A stretch of DNA of 64,000 bases from Phenylobacterium aquaticum (GTDB taxonomy: Bacteria > Pseudomonadota > Alphaproteobacteria > Caulobacterales > Caulobacteraceae). The stretch lies in contig NZ_JALDPT010000022.1 in NCBI RefSeq assembly GCF_022695515.1, forward strand, positions 1-64,000, in the 5' to 3' direction. The position numbers were made by a program, and so were the translations under genes. The notes under the pieces were generated by a model. The model searched no databases. It saw nothing but the letters and a program-made list of their open reading frames with translations, and had not been told where the DNA came from. This document shows, piece by piece, positions 1-9,334 of this stretch (the first letter of the stretch is position 1; the number at the start of each line of letters is the position of its first letter).

Positions 1-210
<210 letters not shown>

Positions 211-263
211 AATTGGGGGCGGTGCTCGGGCGAGCCTCCCTGAAGATGTTTTGCTCTGGCGCG

Positions 264-349
264 TGGTGGGGGAAGTAGGACTCGAACCTACGAAGGCTGA
301 CGCCAGGGGATTTACAGTCCCCCCCCTTTGCCACTCGGGACATTCCCCC
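264..349 (-). tRNA. tRNA-Tyr (anticodon GTA)
   Basis: On the minus strand the acceptor GGGGGAA pairs with TTCCCCC, the anticodon GTA sits in GACTGTAAATC, and a long variable arm typical of bacterial tRNA-Tyr precedes the T-arm GGTTCGAGTCC. CCA is encoded at 264-266. It is the first gene of the tRNA-Tyr/tRNA-Gly/tuf group and is divergent from rlmB. Confidence 0.96.
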
Positions 350-415
350 AGCGCGCTCAGAGCCCTATTAGGACGCGGTAATCATCTCCGGCCCCAATTT
401 GGAGGGCGTCTTATA

Positions 416-1222
416 GTGTCGTCGTCTCACGAACGCAACGCAGCCCGAAAGGGTTCTCGCAAGCCGCATGGAAAGAGTGCGCCCGCACGCTTCGAACCCA
501 GGCGCAATAACGCCTCGGACGACTGGCTGTGGGGCTGGCACGCGGTCGCGGCGGCGCTTGGCAACCCGGAAAGAGGCGCGCCGCTGCGTCTTCTGGCCAC
601 CGCCGATCGCGCCAAGGAGATCGCGGCTCGATTCGGACGCCCCGCCGTTCTGGAGGTCGTCGAAGGCTCCCAGATCGCGCAGAATCTGCCCGCCGGCGCG
701 GTGCACCAAGGCGTCGCCCTGCGCAGTCCGCCGCTGGAGGACGTGTCGCTCGACGATTTCGTGGCCCGCCCCGGCGCGGTGCTGATCATGCTGGACCAGG
801 TCACCGACCCGCAGAATGTCGGCGCGGTGCTGCGCTCTGCGGCTGCGTTCGGGGCGGCCGGCGTCATCCTGCAGGATCGCCACGCCCCGAAGCTGACGGG
901 CGTGCTCGCCAAGGCGGCGGTCGGCGCCGTCGACAAGATCCCCACCGCCCGGGTCACCAACCTGTCGCGGGCGATCGAGTCCCTCACCGAATCCGGCTGG
1001 CGGGCGCTCGGCCTCGCCGGTTCGGGCGAGCGGACCCTGGACGCCGCCCTCGACGGACAGGCCGTGTTGCTCATTCTGGGTTCCGAAGGGGAAGGCCTGC
1101 GCCGGCTGGTCGCGGAGCACTGCGACGAGCTGGTTCGCATCGCCATGCCCGGCGGCTTCGAGAGTCTTAACGTCTCGGCCGCCGCCGCAGTCGCCCTCTA
1201 TGAAGCGACCCGTGTTCGATAG
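416..1222 (+). CDS. rlmB: 23S rRNA 2'-O-ribose methyltransferase, SpoU/TrmH family
   Basis: About 268 residues. A basic N-terminus is followed by WLWGWHAVAAALGNPER, the start of the SpoU substrate-binding domain. The C-terminal SPOUT knot carries DQVTDPQNVGAVLRSAAAFG, LGSEGEGLRRL and SLNVSAAAAVALYE, the three SpoU motifs that bind S-adenosylmethionine. RlmB-type enzymes 2'-O-methylate 23S rRNA; the exact target nucleotide cannot be read from sequence. The GTG at 416 is chosen because GGAGG lies 10 bases upstream and any longer version would run through tRNA-Tyr. Confidence 0.9.
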   Translation: MSSSHERNAARKGSRKPHGKSAPARFEPRRNNASDDWLWGWHAVAAALGNPERGAPLRLLATADRAKEIAARFGRPAVLEVVEGSQIAQNLPAGAVHQGVALRSPPLEDVSLDDFVARPGAVLIMLDQVTDPQNVGAVLRSAAAFGAAGVILQDRHAPKLTGVLAKAAVGAVDKIPTARVTNLSRAIESLTESGWRALGLAGSGERTLDAALDGQAVLLILGSEGEGLRRLVAEHCDELVRIAMPGGFESLNVSAAAAVALYEATRVR

Positions 1223-1330
1223 AATCTGCGAACGGCGTTCGCTCGTCAGGCGAATTGCATATACCTCAATCGATTCACCCTTTTGATTTCCACCTCCACC
1301 GTGTTTTGTTGTCATCCTGACACCAAGTTC

Positions 1331-1343
1331 GGTCACTGTGACC
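1331..1343. promoter_or_regulatory. Perfect 13-base palindrome upstream of the lipoprotein gene
   Basis: GGTCACTGTGACC is a perfect inverted repeat around one central base, 32 bases before the ATG at 1375. Its position fits an operator; no binding protein is known from the sequence. Confidence 0.35.
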
Positions 1344-1374
1344 TGTGATCTACGCGATGGGATGGGGGCTTCCG

Positions 1375-3356
1375 ATGGCGGGCGTGTTAACCAAGACGGC
1401 GTTGCGGGGGGCTGCAGCGGTCGCCTTATTGACCTTTGCGGGGTGTAGCGGTCCGTCGCCGCATCAGTCACCGCCGCCGCCGAACAGCGTCGGCCAGGCG
1501 CCGCCGCCGGCCCTGATGGGCGGCGCGCCCGGCTCTGCGGACAATTCCGGCCTGCTGGGCGGTCCCGGCGGGTCTCGCGCCCAGGCGCCGCCGCCGGCCT
1601 CGACGTCCAATCCCAAGTATCTGATGCGCTTGGTCACCTATCGCCGCGCGGACGGCGTGCTGGTCACCGCGATGCGTCCGGTGAAGAACCCCGAGGACAT
1701 GACCGCCGCCGAGCGGCGTCAGGTCTATGGCACCCGCTATGCGCCTCGCGCCTATGTCGGCGGGCACAGCCGCGACTATGCCGTCGCCCAGGCCGCGCCG
1801 GCCAAGCCGACGGCCCGGCCGGTTGCGGTCGCCAAGCCCGCGCCGGTGATGGCCGCGGCCAAGCCTGCGCCTCAGGTCATGGCGGCCAAGCCGCTCCCGC
1901 CTGTGACGCCGCCCGCCGCCCCGCAGACCGTGGTCTCCGAGGTCGCCAAGCCCGCGCCGGTGGTGACCGCGGCCATGACCCCGCCGCCCGGCGGACTGCC
2001 GACGCCTGAGAACCCGAAGCTGGCCGCCCTGCAGACGGCGGTCGGCGGCGAAGTCGCGGCCGGCTCCAAGCTGACCGTGCCCGAGGCCCTGGCCCAGGGC
2101 CAGACGGCCCAGGTCAGCCTGTCCCTGCCCCAGACCCTGCTGGCCATGATCCAGCGGGAAGCTGGCAAGCTCGGGCTGGGCAAGGCCGCCAAGAAGGCCG
2201 ACGTCACCGCCACCCTGTCGGGCGAAGGCTATGAGATCACGCCGAACGGTCCGCAGACCGCCAAGCTGAAGCTCGGCGAAGCGCCGTCCTTCAACTGGCA
2301 GGTCAAGCCGGGCGCCGGCGAGAAGGGCCCGCTGAAGGCCGATGTCGACGCCAGCCTCAAGGGCCTGAAGCTGCCGATGAACTTCTCGCTCGCCAGCCTG
2401 GAGCAGGCGGTGAAGGCCGCCCTGCCCCCGCCCGCGCCGCGCGACAAGGGCTCGCTGCTCGACAAGCTCGCCATTCCCGGCATGCGACCGTCAAGATCCC
2501 CGGTGTCGGCGTGGTGCCGTCCAAGTCGGTGGTCGCCGTCGGCCTGCTGCTGCTGGGCCTGGCCCTGTTGGTGGCGATCGCCCGCAACGCCGGTGAGAAC
2601 GCCCGGCGCAACGAGCGGCGCCGCAAGTTCCGCACCATGACCGACACCAGCAGCCACACGGTCGCGGACGAGGACCACGGCCATGGTCATGGCGGCCTCG
2701 CCGCGCCGCTGGCCGCCGCGGCCGCCGGCGCAGCTGCGGCCGGGGTGATCGCCTCGGCGCACGCCCATGATGATCACGGCCATGGGCACGACGATCATGG
2801 CCACGGGCATGACGACCATGGTCACGGCCACGACGATCACGGCCACGCCGCCACGGCGCACGATGATCACGGGCATGGTCACGACGACCACGGCCACGCC
2901 GCCCCGGCTCACGACGACCACGGCCACGGCCATGGGGATCATGGCCATGGCCACGACGATCACGGGCACGGCGCCGCCGCGCATGACGACCATGGCCACG
3001 GCCATGACGATCATGGGCATGCGCCCGCCGCCGCGCACGATGATCATGGCCACGGCCATGACGATCACGGCCATGGCCACGACGACCACGGCCACGCCGC
3101 GGCGCACGACGACCATGGACACGGCCATGACGACCATGGCCATGCGCCCGCCGCGGCGCATGACGATCACGGGCATGGCCACGATGATCATGGGCATGGT
3201 CATGACGACCACGGCCATGGGCACGACGATCATGGTCACGCCCCGGCCGCCGCGCATGACGACCATGGACATGGCCACGACGATCATGGGCACGGTCATG
3301 ACGACCATGGCCACGACAACCACGGCCACGCCAAGGAACTCGAGCACGCTCACTGA
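1375..3356 (+). pseudogene. Lipoprotein with a membrane segment and a long histidine-rich repeat tail (one-base frameshift)
   Basis: The first frame begins at ATG 1375 with a lipoprotein signal (VALLTFAGC). It continues through Pro/Ala/Lys-rich linkers and a conserved-looking region at about 2000-2450, then degenerates after 2484 into out-of-frame Arg/Cys/Trp-rich sequence ending at 2640. The next frame supplies the natural continuation, [16 protein letters not shown], then a transmembrane helix ([15 protein letters not shown]), a basic stop-transfer stretch and about 200 residues of HDDHGH repeats to 3356. One lost base near 2484 would restore a single protein of roughly 660 residues. An ATGA overlap at 2637-2640 could instead start a separate His-rich protein, but the helix just upstream argues against that. 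Metal binding is inferred from the histidines; I do not recognise the central region. Confidence 0.7.
2766..3329 (+). repeat. Tandem HDDHGH-coding repeat
   Basis: About 22 near-identical HDDHGH units, with one HGDHGH and one DNHGH variant, are arranged in blocks of one to four. Short spacers such as AATA, AAPA or APAAA separate the blocks. Synonymous codons vary (CAT/CAC, GAT/GAC), so the protein repeat is better conserved than the DNA. Selection on the peptide or old expansion is more likely than recent slippage. Confidence 0.9.
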
Positions 3357-3357
3357 C

Positions 3358-3379
3358 GGATCGGGCGCAGACCCGATCC
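3358..3379 (+). terminator. Hairpin just after the histidine-repeat gene
   Basis: GGATCGGG, a six-base loop, then CCCGATCC form an 8-bp stem starting two bases after the stop codon. No T-run follows, so this is a possible 3'-end stabiliser or weak terminator. Confidence 0.4.
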
Positions 3380-3541
3380 GCGATCGGCGCCGGACAAAGG
3401 CGATCCGGCGCCGAATGCGGCGCGCCATGGCCAGCAGGCCGGGGCGCGCCGTCGCCACATTGCCAAACAGCGTTATCGGTGTTTCACTTCCCGCCTTAGC
3501 CGCGCGTCAGACGCGGCGCGGAGGACGGCAGGAGGTCGGGC

Positions 3542-3634
3542 ATGATCAATGCCCTCGGAGCATTCATCGGCATGATGATCGCGGCCCTGTGGCGCGGCTG
3601 CGCCCTGCACGGTCGCGCCGGTCTGCCGCAATAG
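3542..3634 (+). CDS. Possible 30-residue hydrophobic microprotein
   Basis: A strong AGGAGG lies 6 bases before ATG 3542. The frame encodes 30 residues with a hydrophobic core (ALGAFIGMMIAALW), and stops one base before the convergent aminotransferase. Codon use has normal third-position G/C. I recognise no family; the strong ribosome site is the main support. Confidence 0.4.
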   Translation: MINALGAFIGMMIAALWRGCALHGRAGLPQ

Positions 3635-3635
3635 A

Positions 3636-4780
3636 CTAGATCGCGGTCTCCGCCGCCCGCGCGGCGAACCAGGGCGCCAGGCGCCTCAGCGCCTCCTCGA
3701 TCTCCGGCGTCGAGACGGCGAAACTCAGCCTGATATAGTGACGGCCCTCGACGGGGTCGAAGTCGACGCCCGGCGCCGTGGCGACGCCGGTGTCGCGCAG
3801 CAGCTGCTTGCAGAAGGCCAGGCTGTCGTCGGTCAGATGCCCCACATAGGCGTAGATATAGAAGGCCCCGTCCGGCGGCGCGATCTGGCGCAGGCCGAGA
3901 TCCGGCAGGGCGGCCAGCAGCAGTTCGCGATTGCGTCGGTAGACCGCCACATGGCCCTCGAGCTCGTCACGGGCGTCCATGGCCGCCAGCCCCGCATGCT
4001 GGCTGAGCGAGGGCGCGGTCAGGAACAGGTTGCCGACATAGGCCCTCGCCCGGGACAGATGCGCCTTGGGCGCCAGCAACCAGCCCAGCCGCCAGCCCAC
4101 CATGCTGAAATATTTCGAGAAGCTGTTGATCACCAGGGCGTCCGGCGCGAAGTCCAGGATCGAGCGGGCGGGCCCCACATAGCTCAGGCCATGATAGATC
4201 TCGTCGGAGACGATGCGGATGCCGCGGTCTCGACAGACCTGGGCGATGGCCGCCAGTTCCTGGGCCTCGATGATCGTCCCGGTCGGATTGGCCGGGCTCG
4301 CCAGGATCACCCCGGCCGGCGGCGGATCCAGCGCCTCCAGGTGGGCGGCGGTGAGCTGGAACCGGCTCTCCGGTCCGCAGTCGATCTCCACCGGGACCAT
4401 GTGCAGGGCCTTGAGCGTATTGCGGTAGGCCACATAGCCGGCCGGGCCAGGGCCACCTCGTCACCCGGCGAGAAGCTCGAAGCCAGGGCGAGCAGCAGGG
4501 CCGGAGACGCCCCGCAGGTCAGGATGATCTGGTCCGGCTCGACGGTGACGCCATAGGTCTCGTCATAGTGCCGGGCGATCCGCGCCTTCAGCGCCGGGCT
4601 TTCCCAATAGCCCATGCCGTCGGTGTCCAGCACCTCGTGCGCCACGGCGATCGCGGCGGCCGGCGCACCCGTGGAGGGCTGGCCGAACTCCATGTGGATG
4701 ATGGAGCGCCCTTCCGCCTTGAGCCGATGGGCCAGGCTGGAAATGGCGATGGCGTGGAACGGATCGATCTCAGCGGACAT
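3636..4780 (-). pseudogene. PLP-dependent class I/II aminotransferase (one-base frameshift)
   Basis: The N-terminal part starts at ATG 4780 (MSAEIDPFHAIAIS) and reads to about 4440. The rest continues in another frame from GYVAYRNTLKALHMV to the stop at 3636. Restoring one G in the GGCCGG run near 4440 joins them into about 382 residues, the usual length for fold-type I aminotransferases. Visible motifs are ASPANPTGT, VSDEIYHGLSY (PLP-phenol Asp and Tyr) and NSFSKYFSMVGWRLG, whose Lys forms the Schiff base. The substrate is unknown; it resembles general aspartate/aromatic aminotransferases. The damage looks like an assembly slip because both halves are well preserved. Confidence 0.85.
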
Positions 4781-4971
4781 GCGGTTTGGTAGCCATAAAC
4801 GGGGCTCCTGACCACCGCCCCTCAGGGCCGGAGTGCGGTCTTCAAGTCGATCCTGACCACAACCTGTCCCCCTTCGCGCCGAATGATCCTAGCCCGATGG
4901 TCATTCCCGCCGCTACGGGCCATGGTCGGATCAAGATCCGATCCGCCCCCCTACCCCCGGAGTCCGGCCCC

Positions 4972-5889
4972 ATGAAGGTGATCTCCCCCCTGCTCCTGGC
5001 CCTGGCCCTCGCGGGACCGGCCCTGGCCGCGCCCCCCGCCGACATCCCCGCGGCGATCTATGCCGATCCGCCCGCAGATCCGGCCTTTCCGGCCAGCGGC
5101 GTCGCCGTGCAGATTCCCAGCGGCGGCCAGATGATGAACGCCATGCTCTATCTGCCGACCGGTCGCGGACCTCATCCGATCGCCATCCTGATGCACGGCC
5201 TGCCGGGCAATGAGCAGAACCTCGACCTCGCCCAGGCGATGCGCCGCGCCGGCTGGGCCGTGGTGACCTTCCACTATCGGGGCGCCTGGGGTTCAGCCGG
5301 CGCCTTCAGCCTGGACGGGATCGGCGATGACGCCATGGCCGTGATGGACTGGGTCCACATGTCCGGGGCGACCCGCACCTACCGTCTGGATTCCGCCCGC
5401 GTGGCCGTGCTGGGTCACTCCATGGGCGGCTATGCGGCCGCCTATGCCTGCGCCCACACGCCCTCGGTGCTCGGCTGCGGCTTGATCGCCCCCTGGGACA
5501 TAAGCGCCGATCAGCCCGCCCTGGCCAAGATGACGCCCGCCGAGCGGGACAGTTTCGTGACGACCAGCCTCAATGACATCGACGGCCGGATCGCCGGCAT
5601 GACCGCCCGCGAGATCGCCGAACAGATCGCCACCAATGGCCAGCAATGGAGCCTGGCCGACTTCGCCCCGGCGTTGGCCAATCGCCCGGTCCTGGTGGTG
5701 ACGGATACGCGCGACGATGATGATGACAAGGCGCTGGCCCTCATGCCGGCCCTTGCGGCGGCCAAGGCCAAGAAGGTCCAGGCCGTCACCCTCGACAGCG
5801 ACCACGGCTCGAACGACCACCGCATCGCCCTGCAGATCCTGGTGCTCAAGTGGCTGGCCACCCTGCCCGGCGCGCCGCCCCTGAAGTAG
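4972..5889 (+). CDS. Secreted alpha/beta hydrolase (prolyl-oligopeptidase/dienelactone-hydrolase-like)
   Basis: 305 residues starting at ATG 4972 with a signal peptide (MKVISPLLLALALAGPALA). HGLPGNEQN gives the oxyanion-hole region, LGHSMGGYAAAY carries the nucleophilic Ser, and DSDHGSNDHR near the C-terminus holds the likely catalytic His. The fold predicts an esterase or peptidase acting in the periplasm; the substrate cannot be named. Upstream in-frame codons exist, but only this ATG places the signal peptide at the N-terminus. Confidence 0.82.
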   Translation: MKVISPLLLALALAGPALAAPPADIPAAIYADPPADPAFPASGVAVQIPSGGQMMNAMLYLPTGRGPHPIAILMHGLPGNEQNLDLAQAMRRAGWAVVTFHYRGAWGSAGAFSLDGIGDDAMAVMDWVHMSGATRTYRLDSARVAVLGHSMGGYAAAYACAHTPSVLGCGLIAPWDISADQPALAKMTPAERDSFVTTSLNDIDGRIAGMTAREIAEQIATNGQQWSLADFAPALANRPVLVVTDTRDDDDDKALALMPALAAAKAKKVQAVTLDSDHGSNDHRIALQILVLKWLATLPGAPPLK

Positions 5890-5892
5890 AGC

Positions 5893-6624
5893 CTAGAGGT
5901 CGGCCACCGCTTCGCGCAGCTGCGCCACCAGCTCGGCTTCCTGGGGCTCCAGCTCCTCGGTCCGCCCGGTGACGCCGATGGCCAGCTGCCGGGCCGCGAC
6001 GGCGCGCGGGGCGAGCACGCCGACCAGGCCGAAGCCCGGACTGACCGCGTCCTTGGAGAACGCGTAGCCCCGGGCCCGCACCTGATGCAGCCGCACCAGC
6101 AGTTCGGCGATCTCGATGCGGTCGTCCGGCTGGCGGGCGTTCACCCGCCGCATCAGCCGGCGGACCTCGGCGTCCGGCTGGGCGCTGAGCAGCAGCAGCC
6201 CCATGCCGGAGCGGGCGAGCGGCCGCAACTGGCCCGGCGACACCATGGCGCGCAGGGGCTCTCCCGAATGGACCAGATGCAGATACTGGGCGTGCAGGTC
6301 GGACTGGGCGGCCAGCACCACGGTCAGGCCGGTCTCGGCGTGCAGCCGGTGGGCGGCGGCCAGGATCGCCCCCTCGCCGAACAACCCTTCATGCACCCAC
6401 TGGCCCAGCACCGCGATGCGCATGGTCGGCATATAGGCCCGCGCCGCCCGGTCGTATTCGAGATAGCCGGTCACCACGAGGCTCTTGAGCAGGGCCGCGG
6501 CGCTGGAGGTCGGATAGCCCAGAGCGCTGGTCACCTCGCTCAGGCTCAGGGCCCGGCGCTCCAGCTCGAACAGCTCCAGCACCGCAAAGGCCCGCTGGGC
6601 CGATTTCACCACCGCGTCCGTCAT
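5893..6624 (-). CDS. IclR-family transcriptional regulator
   Basis: 243 residues from ATG 6624, preceded by GGAAGGGG. The N-terminal winged helix-turn-helix spans about residues 5-65 (SAQRAFAVLELFELE, LSLSEVTSALGYPTSS). The rest is an IclR effector-binding domain with RPLARSGMGLLLLS and the YAFSKDAVSPGFGLVGV region. IclR proteins usually bind a small carboxylate or aromatic effector. The gene diverges from the thiolase-like gene across about 150 bases, which makes that gene and itself the obvious targets. Confidence 0.88.
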   Translation of the reverse strand: MTDAVVKSAQRAFAVLELFELERRALSLSEVTSALGYPTSSAAALLKSLVVTGYLEYDRAARAYMPTMRIAVLGQWVHEGLFGEGAILAAAHRLHAETGLTVVLAAQSDLHAQYLHLVHSGEPLRAMVSPGQLRPLARSGMGLLLLSAQPDAEVRRLMRRVNARQPDDRIEIAELLVRLHQVRARGYAFSKDAVSPGFGLVGVLAPRAVAARQLAIGVTGRTEELEPQEAELVAQLREAVADL

Positions 6625-6776
6625 CGCCCGCCCCTTCCGCCCGATCCACATATGCGGAATCCTGGCGGCCGCAATCGCGCATCCACGCAATCGGCTTTGG
6701 GCGCCGCCGCGTCAGGCCGCTAGTCTCCGCCGCGACAGGCGCGTCCGACCGCGCCGGACTTTGCGGAGACGATGGA

Positions 6777-8315
6777 ATGAGCGATCTGACCCCGATCATC
6801 GTGGGCGTGGGCGAGGCCTCGGAGCGGATCGACGCGCCGGACTACAAGGCGCTGTCGCCGGTCGATCTGGCCGCCGCCGCCGCGCGCGCCGCCCTGGACG
6901 ACGCCCTGTCGGTCGAGGCCCTGGCGCCGCACCTCGACGTCGTCGCCGGCATTCCGCAGTTCGAGATCTCCGGCCCCCAGGCGGTCGCCCCCTTCGGCCG
7001 CGCCGACAACTTCCCGCGCGCCGTGGCCCAGCGCATCGGCGCCGACCCGGCCCGCGCGATCCTGGAGCCGGTGGGCGGCCAGGGTCCGCAGCACCTGGTC
7101 AACGAGTTCGCCCAGGCCATCGCCAAGGGCGAGACCGGCATGGCCCTGTTCTTCGGCTCGGAAGCCATCTCCACCGTCCGCCACCTGATGAGCCAGGGCG
7201 ACAAGCGCGACTGGAGCGAGGAGGTCGGCGGCCAGATGGAGAACCGCGGCTATGGCCTCGACGGCCTGGTCACGATGGATCTCGCCGGCCACGGCGCCCG
7301 CACGCCCATCCAGCTCTATGCCCTGTTCGAGAACGCCCGGCGGGCCAAGACCGGCCTCGGCCGCGAGGCCTACGCCCTGGAGATGGGCAAGCTGTTCGCC
7401 CCGTTCACGGAGGTCGCCCACACCAATCCCCACGCCATGAGCCAGGAGGTGTTCGACGCCGCCGGCCTGGCGACCGTGACGCCGAAGAACCGCATCGTCG
7501 CCGATCCCTTCCCGCGCCGCATGGTGGCCCGCGACCAGGCGAACCAGGGCGCGGCTGTCCTGATGACGTCCGTCGCCAAGGCGCGCGAGCTGGGCATCCC
7601 CGAAGACAAGTGGGTCTATCTGCACGGCGGCGCCGACGTCGCCGAGCGCACCCCGATCGAGCGCCAGGACCTGGCCGCCTATCCGGCGGCGGCCATCGCC
7701 AGCAAGGCCGCCCTGGAGCGGGCCGGCGTCACGGCCGCCGACATCGCGGTGTTCGACCTCTATTCCTGCTTCCCCATCGCGGTCACCAATGTCCGCGACG
7801 ACCTGGGCATCGCCGCGAACGATCTGCGCCCCCTGACGGTCACCGGCGGCCTGCCCTTCTTCGGCGGGGCCGGGAACAACTATTCCATGCACGCCATCGC
7901 CAGCATGGTCCGGACCCTGCGCGCCCAGCCGGGGGCCTTCGGCTTCGTGGGCGCCAATGGCGGCTTCCTGTCGAAATACTCCACCGGCGTCTATTCGACC
8001 AAGCCGGCGACCTGGACCGGCTTTGAGTCCAAGGGCCTGCAGGCGGAGATCAACGCCTGGCCCAAGCCCGTCATCGCTCCCGCTCCGACCACGGGGACGG
8101 TGGTCACCTACACCATCGACTATGGCCGCGAGGCGCCGCACGGCGTGCTGGTCTGCGCCACGGCGGAGGGCGAGCGGTTCGTGGCCATGACCGATGCTGC
8201 CGAGGGCGACATCGTCGGCCAGATGATCGCGTCCGACCCCCTGGGCGCGAAAGTGCAGGTCCGCCAGGACGAGCGCGGCCGCAACGTGGTGACCGCCTTC
8301 ACCCCCGTAGTTTGA
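6777..8315 (+). CDS. Thiolase-like protein with C-terminal extension (SCP2/TLP1 type)
   Basis: 512 residues. The N-terminal two thirds has a thiolase fold: IIVGVGEASERID at the start, FDLYSCFPIAVTNV and TGGLPFFGGAGNNYSMH in the second half. An extra domain of about 100 residues follows (TIDYGREAPHGVLVCA), as in thiolase-like proteins annotated acetyl-CoA acetyltransferase. The segment where thiolases carry the acyl-accepting Cys (CASG type) reads EPVGGQGPQHLVN, and the C-terminal Cys-Gly-Gly region reads GANGGFLSKYS, so the classical catalytic cysteines appear absent. It probably acts on acyl-CoA but perhaps not as a true thiolase. The IclR gene lies divergently upstream. Confidence 0.82.
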   Translation: MSDLTPIIVGVGEASERIDAPDYKALSPVDLAAAAARAALDDALSVEALAPHLDVVAGIPQFEISGPQAVAPFGRADNFPRAVAQRIGADPARAILEPVGGQGPQHLVNEFAQAIAKGETGMALFFGSEAISTVRHLMSQGDKRDWSEEVGGQMENRGYGLDGLVTMDLAGHGARTPIQLYALFENARRAKTGLGREAYALEMGKLFAPFTEVAHTNPHAMSQEVFDAAGLATVTPKNRIVADPFPRRMVARDQANQGAAVLMTSVAKARELGIPEDKWVYLHGGADVAERTPIERQDLAAYPAAAIASKAALERAGVTAADIAVFDLYSCFPIAVTNVRDDLGIAANDLRPLTVTGGLPFFGGAGNNYSMHAIASMVRTLRAQPGAFGFVGANGGFLSKYSTGVYSTKPATWTGFESKGLQAEINAWPKPVIAPAPTTGTVVTYTIDYGREAPHGVLVCATAEGERFVAMTDAAEGDIVGQMIASDPLGAKVQVRQDERGRNVVTAFTPVV

Positions 8316-8355
8316 CGGACTTGCACCCTCCGACGGGGCGCCGCACTAAGGGGCG

Positions 8356-9105
8356 ATGGATTTCCTGAGCCATCTGCCGGCCGCCGGCGCCCTCGTCGCC
8401 TTCTTCCAGGTCGTGATGATCGACCTGGCGCTCGCCGGCGACAACGCCGTGGCCGTGGGCCTCGCCGCCGCCGGCCTGCCCGCCAACCAGCGCCGCAAGG
8501 CCATCATCTTCGGCCTGATGGGCGCCGTGGTGATGCTGATCGGCTTCGCCCTGATCACCGTCCAGCTGCTCAAGCTGGTCGGCCTGCTGCTCGCGGGCGG
8601 CCTCCTGCTGCTCTGGGTCTGCTGGAAGATGTGGCGCGAGCTCGCCGACCAGGGCCACGAGGCGGAAGCCGAGGGCGAGGAGGCGCTGGGCGAAGCGACC
8701 GGCGTGAGCATCGGCGCGCATCCCAAGCGGGTCGCCAAGGCCAAGACCATGGGCCAGGCCCTTCTGCAGATCCTGGTCGCCGACCTGACCATGTCGCTGG
8801 ACAATGTACTGGCTGTGGCCGGCGCGGCGCGGGAGCATCCCCAGGTCCTGATCGCCGGCCTGCTGCTCTCCATCACCCTGATGGGCGTCGCCGCCAGCTG
8901 GATCGCCAAGCTGCTGCACCGCTTCCGCTGGCTGGGCTATCTCGGCCTGGTGATCGTGTTCGGCGTCTCGCTCCGCATGGTCTGGGAAGGCCACCGCAGC
9001 GTGATCATCGATCTGGGCAAGGTCGCGACCTATAACGAGATCATGCCGCGGACCCTCGACATCACCCCCGCCGAACTGGCCGCGCACAAGGCGAAGAAGG
9101 GCTAG
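8356..9105 (+). CDS. TerC/YjbE-family integral membrane protein
   Basis: 249 residues with about six to seven hydrophobic helices. The two family repeats are visible as DLALAGDNAVAVGLA and DLTMSLDNVLAVAG, each placing an Asp-Asn pair inside a helix. A charged loop rich in Glu and Ala (about residues 96-125) separates the halves. TerC-type proteins are linked to metal-ion (notably manganese) export or tellurium resistance; which applies here is not readable. The stop overlaps the convergent small gene by 3 bases. Confidence 0.88.
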   Translation: MDFLSHLPAAGALVAFFQVVMIDLALAGDNAVAVGLAAAGLPANQRRKAIIFGLMGAVVMLIGFALITVQLLKLVGLLLAGGLLLLWVCWKMWRELADQGHEAEAEGEEALGEATGVSIGAHPKRVAKAKTMGQALLQILVADLTMSLDNVLAVAGAAREHPQVLIAGLLLSITLMGVAASWIAKLLHRFRWLGYLGLVIVFGVSLRMVWEGHRSVIIDLGKVATYNEIMPRTLDITPAELAAHKAKKG

Positions 9106-9320
9106 TCCCGCATCCGCCGTTTCGATCCGCGCCCGGCCACGCCCAGGACCTTCAGACGGGTCTCGCGGCGGTCGCCCGCCACGCCGCCGCCGGCCGCCTT
9201 CGGCCCCAGGGTGTTCAGTATCCACTTGGCGAAGCTGTCGAAGGCGTAGGGCGTGCGGTAGTCGAACGCCTCGAACAGGCGCGGCCGCCGGTTGAAGAAG
9301 ACGAATTTCGGGTCCCGCAC
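9102..9320 (-). CDS. Small hypothetical protein downstream of the toxin-antitoxin pair
   Basis: 72 residues from GTG 9320, which has GGAGG 6 bases upstream; a longer start at 9356 would overlap vapC. Codon use is strongly G/C-ending, which supports a real gene. It carries an aromatic stretch PKFVFFNRRPRLFEAFDY and a basic C-terminus. No family recognised. It follows vapC by 14 bases on the same strand and could be co-transcribed with it. Confidence 0.55.
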   Translation of the reverse strand: MRDPKFVFFNRRPRLFEAFDYRTPYAFDSFAKWILNTLGPKAAGGGVAGDRRETRLKVLGVAGRGSKRRMRD

Positions 9321-9334
9321 AGGCCGCCTCCGCT

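Noticed and set aside
251..415. Upstream extension of the rlmB reading frame
   Set aside because: It runs straight through tRNA-Tyr; GTG 416 has its own ribosome site.
2766..3329. CRISPR-like array
   Set aside because: Units are short, codon-phased and adjacent, without unique spacers; they encode a protein repeat.
2229..3458. Long minus-strand frame rich in Val/Met opposite the histidine repeats
   Set aside because: It is the mirror of a low-complexity GAT/CAC repeat, which keeps the reverse frame open; no start site or family features.
6720..8141. 473-codon minus-strand frame opposite the thiolase-like gene
   Set aside because: Shadow frame; it also overlaps the regulator/thiolase promoter gap.
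8316..8355. Manganese (yybP-ykoY) riboswitch before the TerC gene
   Set aside because: Only 40 bases separate the genes, too short for the structure, and no matching stems are seen.
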